A stretch of 7,371 nucleotides of DNA, taken from NCBI GenBank assembly GCA_964436315.1, contig CAYTCZ010000165.1, positions 1 to 7,371 of the forward strand, written 5' to 3'. The DNA is from CAYTCZ01 sp964436315. Lineage in GTDB: Bacteria > Actinomycetota > Thermoleophilia > Gaiellales > Gaiellaceae. The notes under the pieces are model-generated. The model had not been told where the DNA came from, ran no database searches, and was given only the letters and a program-made list of their open reading frames with translations. A program made the position numbers and the translations under genes. Numbering within the stretch: the stretch's first letter is position 1; each line of letters begins with the position of its first letter. Of the stretch, positions 5,796-7,371 are shown piece after piece.

Positions 5796-6733
5796 AACCA
5801 TCGGCGTTCATCGCATCGACGGAAGCGGGGATCTGCGTCGCGACGCTCGACGACGCCACCTGGCGAGTGGAGGTCGGAATCGAAGGATGGGCGCTTGCGC
5901 TCGGCGCGTGTGGGGGGCGCCTTTTCGCGGGCCGCCGCGACGGGCTCCTCCGCTCCGACGACGGCGGCTTCAGCTGGCAGCCGAGCGGCTTCGGCGGGCG
6001 GCGGGTGACCGCCATCGGCTGCGGGCCGAGCACCGTCTACGCCGGGACGAAGGGACCGCGTCTTTTCCGCTCCGACGACGGCGGCGAGACGTGGAGCGAG
6101 CTGACGGAGTTCCATGCGCTCCGGCGCTGGTACTGGTGGACGCCCGTCTCGAAGCCCAACCGGGAGGCGGAGGTCTCGGCCATCGTCGTCTCGCGCGAAG
6201 ACGAGGGGATCCTCGTCGTCGGCATCGAGGCAGGTGCCGTCGTTCGCACGACGGATGGGGGTCGCAGCTGGGAAGGCCACAAGCGTCGTGCGCTCCGTGA
6301 CTGTCACACCCTCGCGCTCCATCTGACCGCCCCCGGCTACGTCTACCAGGGCGGCGCAGGCGGCGGCGCCTTCAGCCGCGACAACGGGCGGTCGTGGACG
6401 CGGAGCCGGCGTGGACTCGGACGCGCCTGGTACGGATGGGCGGCGGCCGGAGACGCGCACGACCCCGAGACCCGCTACCTCTCCGCCACGCGCGGAGTCC
6501 GCAAGGCCCACGGCGCACGGCCGCACGCCTGGATCTTTCGCGCCACCGGCAACGAGCCCTGGCGCCCACTGCTCGAGATCGACGCGATGCCGTACGCGCT
6601 GATCCCGTTCGCGTACGGGCTCGTCGCCGGTCTCTCGGACGGGCGCGTGCTCGCCTCCGAGGCGCGCGGCGAGTCGTGGCGCGAGCTCCCGTTTCGCTTC
6701 GCCTCGATCTGGCGGGCGCTGATCGCGATGTGA
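5796..6733 (+). CDS. BNR/Asp-box beta-propeller protein (WD40/YVTN/BNR-like), 5' end in gap
   Basis: About 311 codons are visible after the gap, ending at TGA 6731-6733. The protein carries repeated Asp-box motifs (S/T-x-D-x-G-x-T/S-W), which form turns between strands of a sialidase- or sortilin-like beta-propeller. They read SDDGGFSW (5954-5977), SDDGGETW (6071-6094), TTDGGRSW (6248-6271) and SRDNGRSW (6374-6397), with a decayed SEARGESW (6656-6679). Between them are strand patterns such as TVYAGTKGPRLFR and GILVVGIEAGAVVRT. The first visible residues, PSAFIASTEAGICVAT, look like the usual opening of such proteins, so probably very little is missing. No catalytic sialidase residues can be recognised. 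The function is unknown; such propellers serve as binding scaffolds or, more rarely, glycosidases. Whether it has a signal peptide cannot be seen. Codon use is very GC-rich at third positions. Confidence 0.88.
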
Positions 6734-6768
6734 CGAGCAATTCGCGAGCCGCTGGGGCGCGTGCTCGT
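6733..6768 (+). terminator. Possible terminator hairpin at the propeller stop codon
   Basis: ACGAGCA (6733-6739) pairs with TGCTCGT (6762-6768), and inside it CGCG (6743-6746) pairs with CGCG (6758-6761) after a 3-base bulge. The hairpin starts on the last base of the stop codon. There is no T-tract, so intrinsic termination is uncertain; it may simply protect the mRNA 3' end. Confidence 0.33.
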
Positions 6769-6917
6769 TGCGGCAGAGTGTCACGGCGGCCGCGCTTCGG
6801 GATTCGGATCGGCGCCGGGAGATCCCTAGCCGACTCGGCACAGTCGATCGGCCAAGCCGACCAGGAGAGCGGCGATCTCCCCCGAACACGGGATCGCTCG
6901 CAATCTGTTGCCGACCG

Positions 6918-7371
6918 ATGCTCACAACCGAGGCTGTGTTTCCTGATCTCACGACCCGGGTCCTCGCCGCCGTCGCCCTCGGGATGGCGGTTGTGGTCGC
7001 GGGCTGCGCGTCGGTTGGCGGCGGCTACAGCTCGGAGAGCATCGTCGAGGAGATGATGCGGGGACACAATGAGTTCGAGCGCGACCTCGCCGAAGCGCAG
7101 GGGACTCCGTTGCCCGCGAAGCTCGAAGACGTGAGCTGCAGCGCCTGGGAGGAGACCCGCATGACGGGGGGCTCCGGCTCTGGTGGGCTCACTGTCTACC
7201 ACTACCAGTGCGAGACCTCATGGGATGAGGGGGGCTCAGCGACCTGGTGTATCACCCACGGACTCGACGCACTGATCGGCTTTACCGAACGGAGCCGCCG
7301 GCCGTTCGTCGATACCTACTGCGAGTCGGTCGTGCCCGAACTGCGTTCCCAGTGGGAAGCAGTCGGCTACG
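6918..7371 (+). CDS. Four-cysteine lipoprotein of unknown function (3' end outside window)
   Basis: From ATG 6918 the frame is open to the window edge (151 codons). Residues about 15-29 are a hydrophobic signal core ending in the lipobox VAGC with acylated C30, so the protein should be anchored on the outer face of the membrane. A Gly/Ser-rich spacer follows (32-41). A helix-like acidic segment (40-61) comes next. The rest holds four cysteines, C74, C98, C111 and C135, with spacings of 24, 13 and 24, which suggests two disulfides. Aromatic strand patterns such as TVYHYQCETSW and ATWCITHGL look like an extracellular beta-rich domain. I do not recognise the family. The ATG has no good RBS. A GTG at 6936 (V7) is an alternative that would shorten the 14-residue stretch before the hydrophobic core. 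It lies 184 bases after the propeller gene on the same strand. Confidence 0.8.
   Translation, partial: MLTTEAVFPDLTTRVLAAVALGMAVVVAGCASVGGGYSSESIVEEMMRGHNEFERDLAEAQGTPLPAKLEDVSCSAWEETRMTGGSGSGGLTVYHYQCETSWDEGGSATWCITHGLDALIGFTERSRRPFVDTYCESVVPELRSQWEAVGY

Noticed and set aside
5801..7202. Long minus-strand frames opposite the propeller and terminal lipoprotein genes
   Set aside because: The translations are low-complexity Arg/Ala/Pro-rich text, while the plus strand has clear Asp-box and lipobox motifs.
1..7371. CRISPR arrays, tRNA or rRNA genes, insertion sequences, defence or toxin-antitoxin modules
   Set aside because: No spaced direct repeats, cloverleaf-like elements, transposase motifs, terminal inverted repeats or recognisable defence domains were seen on either strand.

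Overview
This is a high-GC, gene-dense bacterial window with non-ATG starts (TTG, GTG), strong Shine-Dalgarno sequences in front of several genes, lipoproteins, and a penicillin-binding protein that carries a MecA_N-like domain. This fits an actinobacterium, perhaps a deep lineage such as Thermoleophilia. That placement is an impression from base composition and protein flavour, not a proof. A run of exactly 100 N (5696-5795) shows that the sequence is a scaffold, possibly from a metagenome, and that two contigs are joined here with unknown true spacing.

Left part: a VIT1/CCC1-family iron/manganese transporter runs leftward off the window edge (1-704, minus). It is divergent from a complete class B penicillin-binding protein (917-2794, plus). 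A 311-base spacer without a convincing gene follows. Next comes a secreted lipoprotein (3106-4080) with a perfect ribosome binding site, a Pro/Ala/Glu-rich linker with a 36-base tandem repeat, and a domain resembling the haem-binding ethylbenzene-dehydrogenase/DOMON-like family. It ends at a textbook rho-independent terminator (4104-4136).

Middle part: an NTF2/SnoaL-like small protein (4314-4796) overlaps by ATGA with a 56-codon hypothetical gene (4793-4963). A lipocalin-like small protein follows (5130-5567), then the first 18 codons of a probable histidine phosphatase (5642-5695), cut by the assembly gap.

Right part: beyond the gap lies most of a BNR/Asp-box beta-propeller protein (5796-6733). 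A four-cysteine lipoprotein then runs off the right edge (6918-7371). The single reading frame that crosses the Ns joins the phosphatase start to the propeller and should not be read as one gene.

The genes do not form one recognisable pathway. The common theme is cell-envelope and small ligand-binding proteins: transport, peptidoglycan cross-linking, two lipoproteins, and NTF2 and lipocalin folds. I found no CRISPR, mobile element, rRNA or tRNA, and no clear new multi-gene system. The least explained items are the acidic haem-domain-like lipoprotein, the ATGA-coupled small gene and the four-cysteine lipoprotein.
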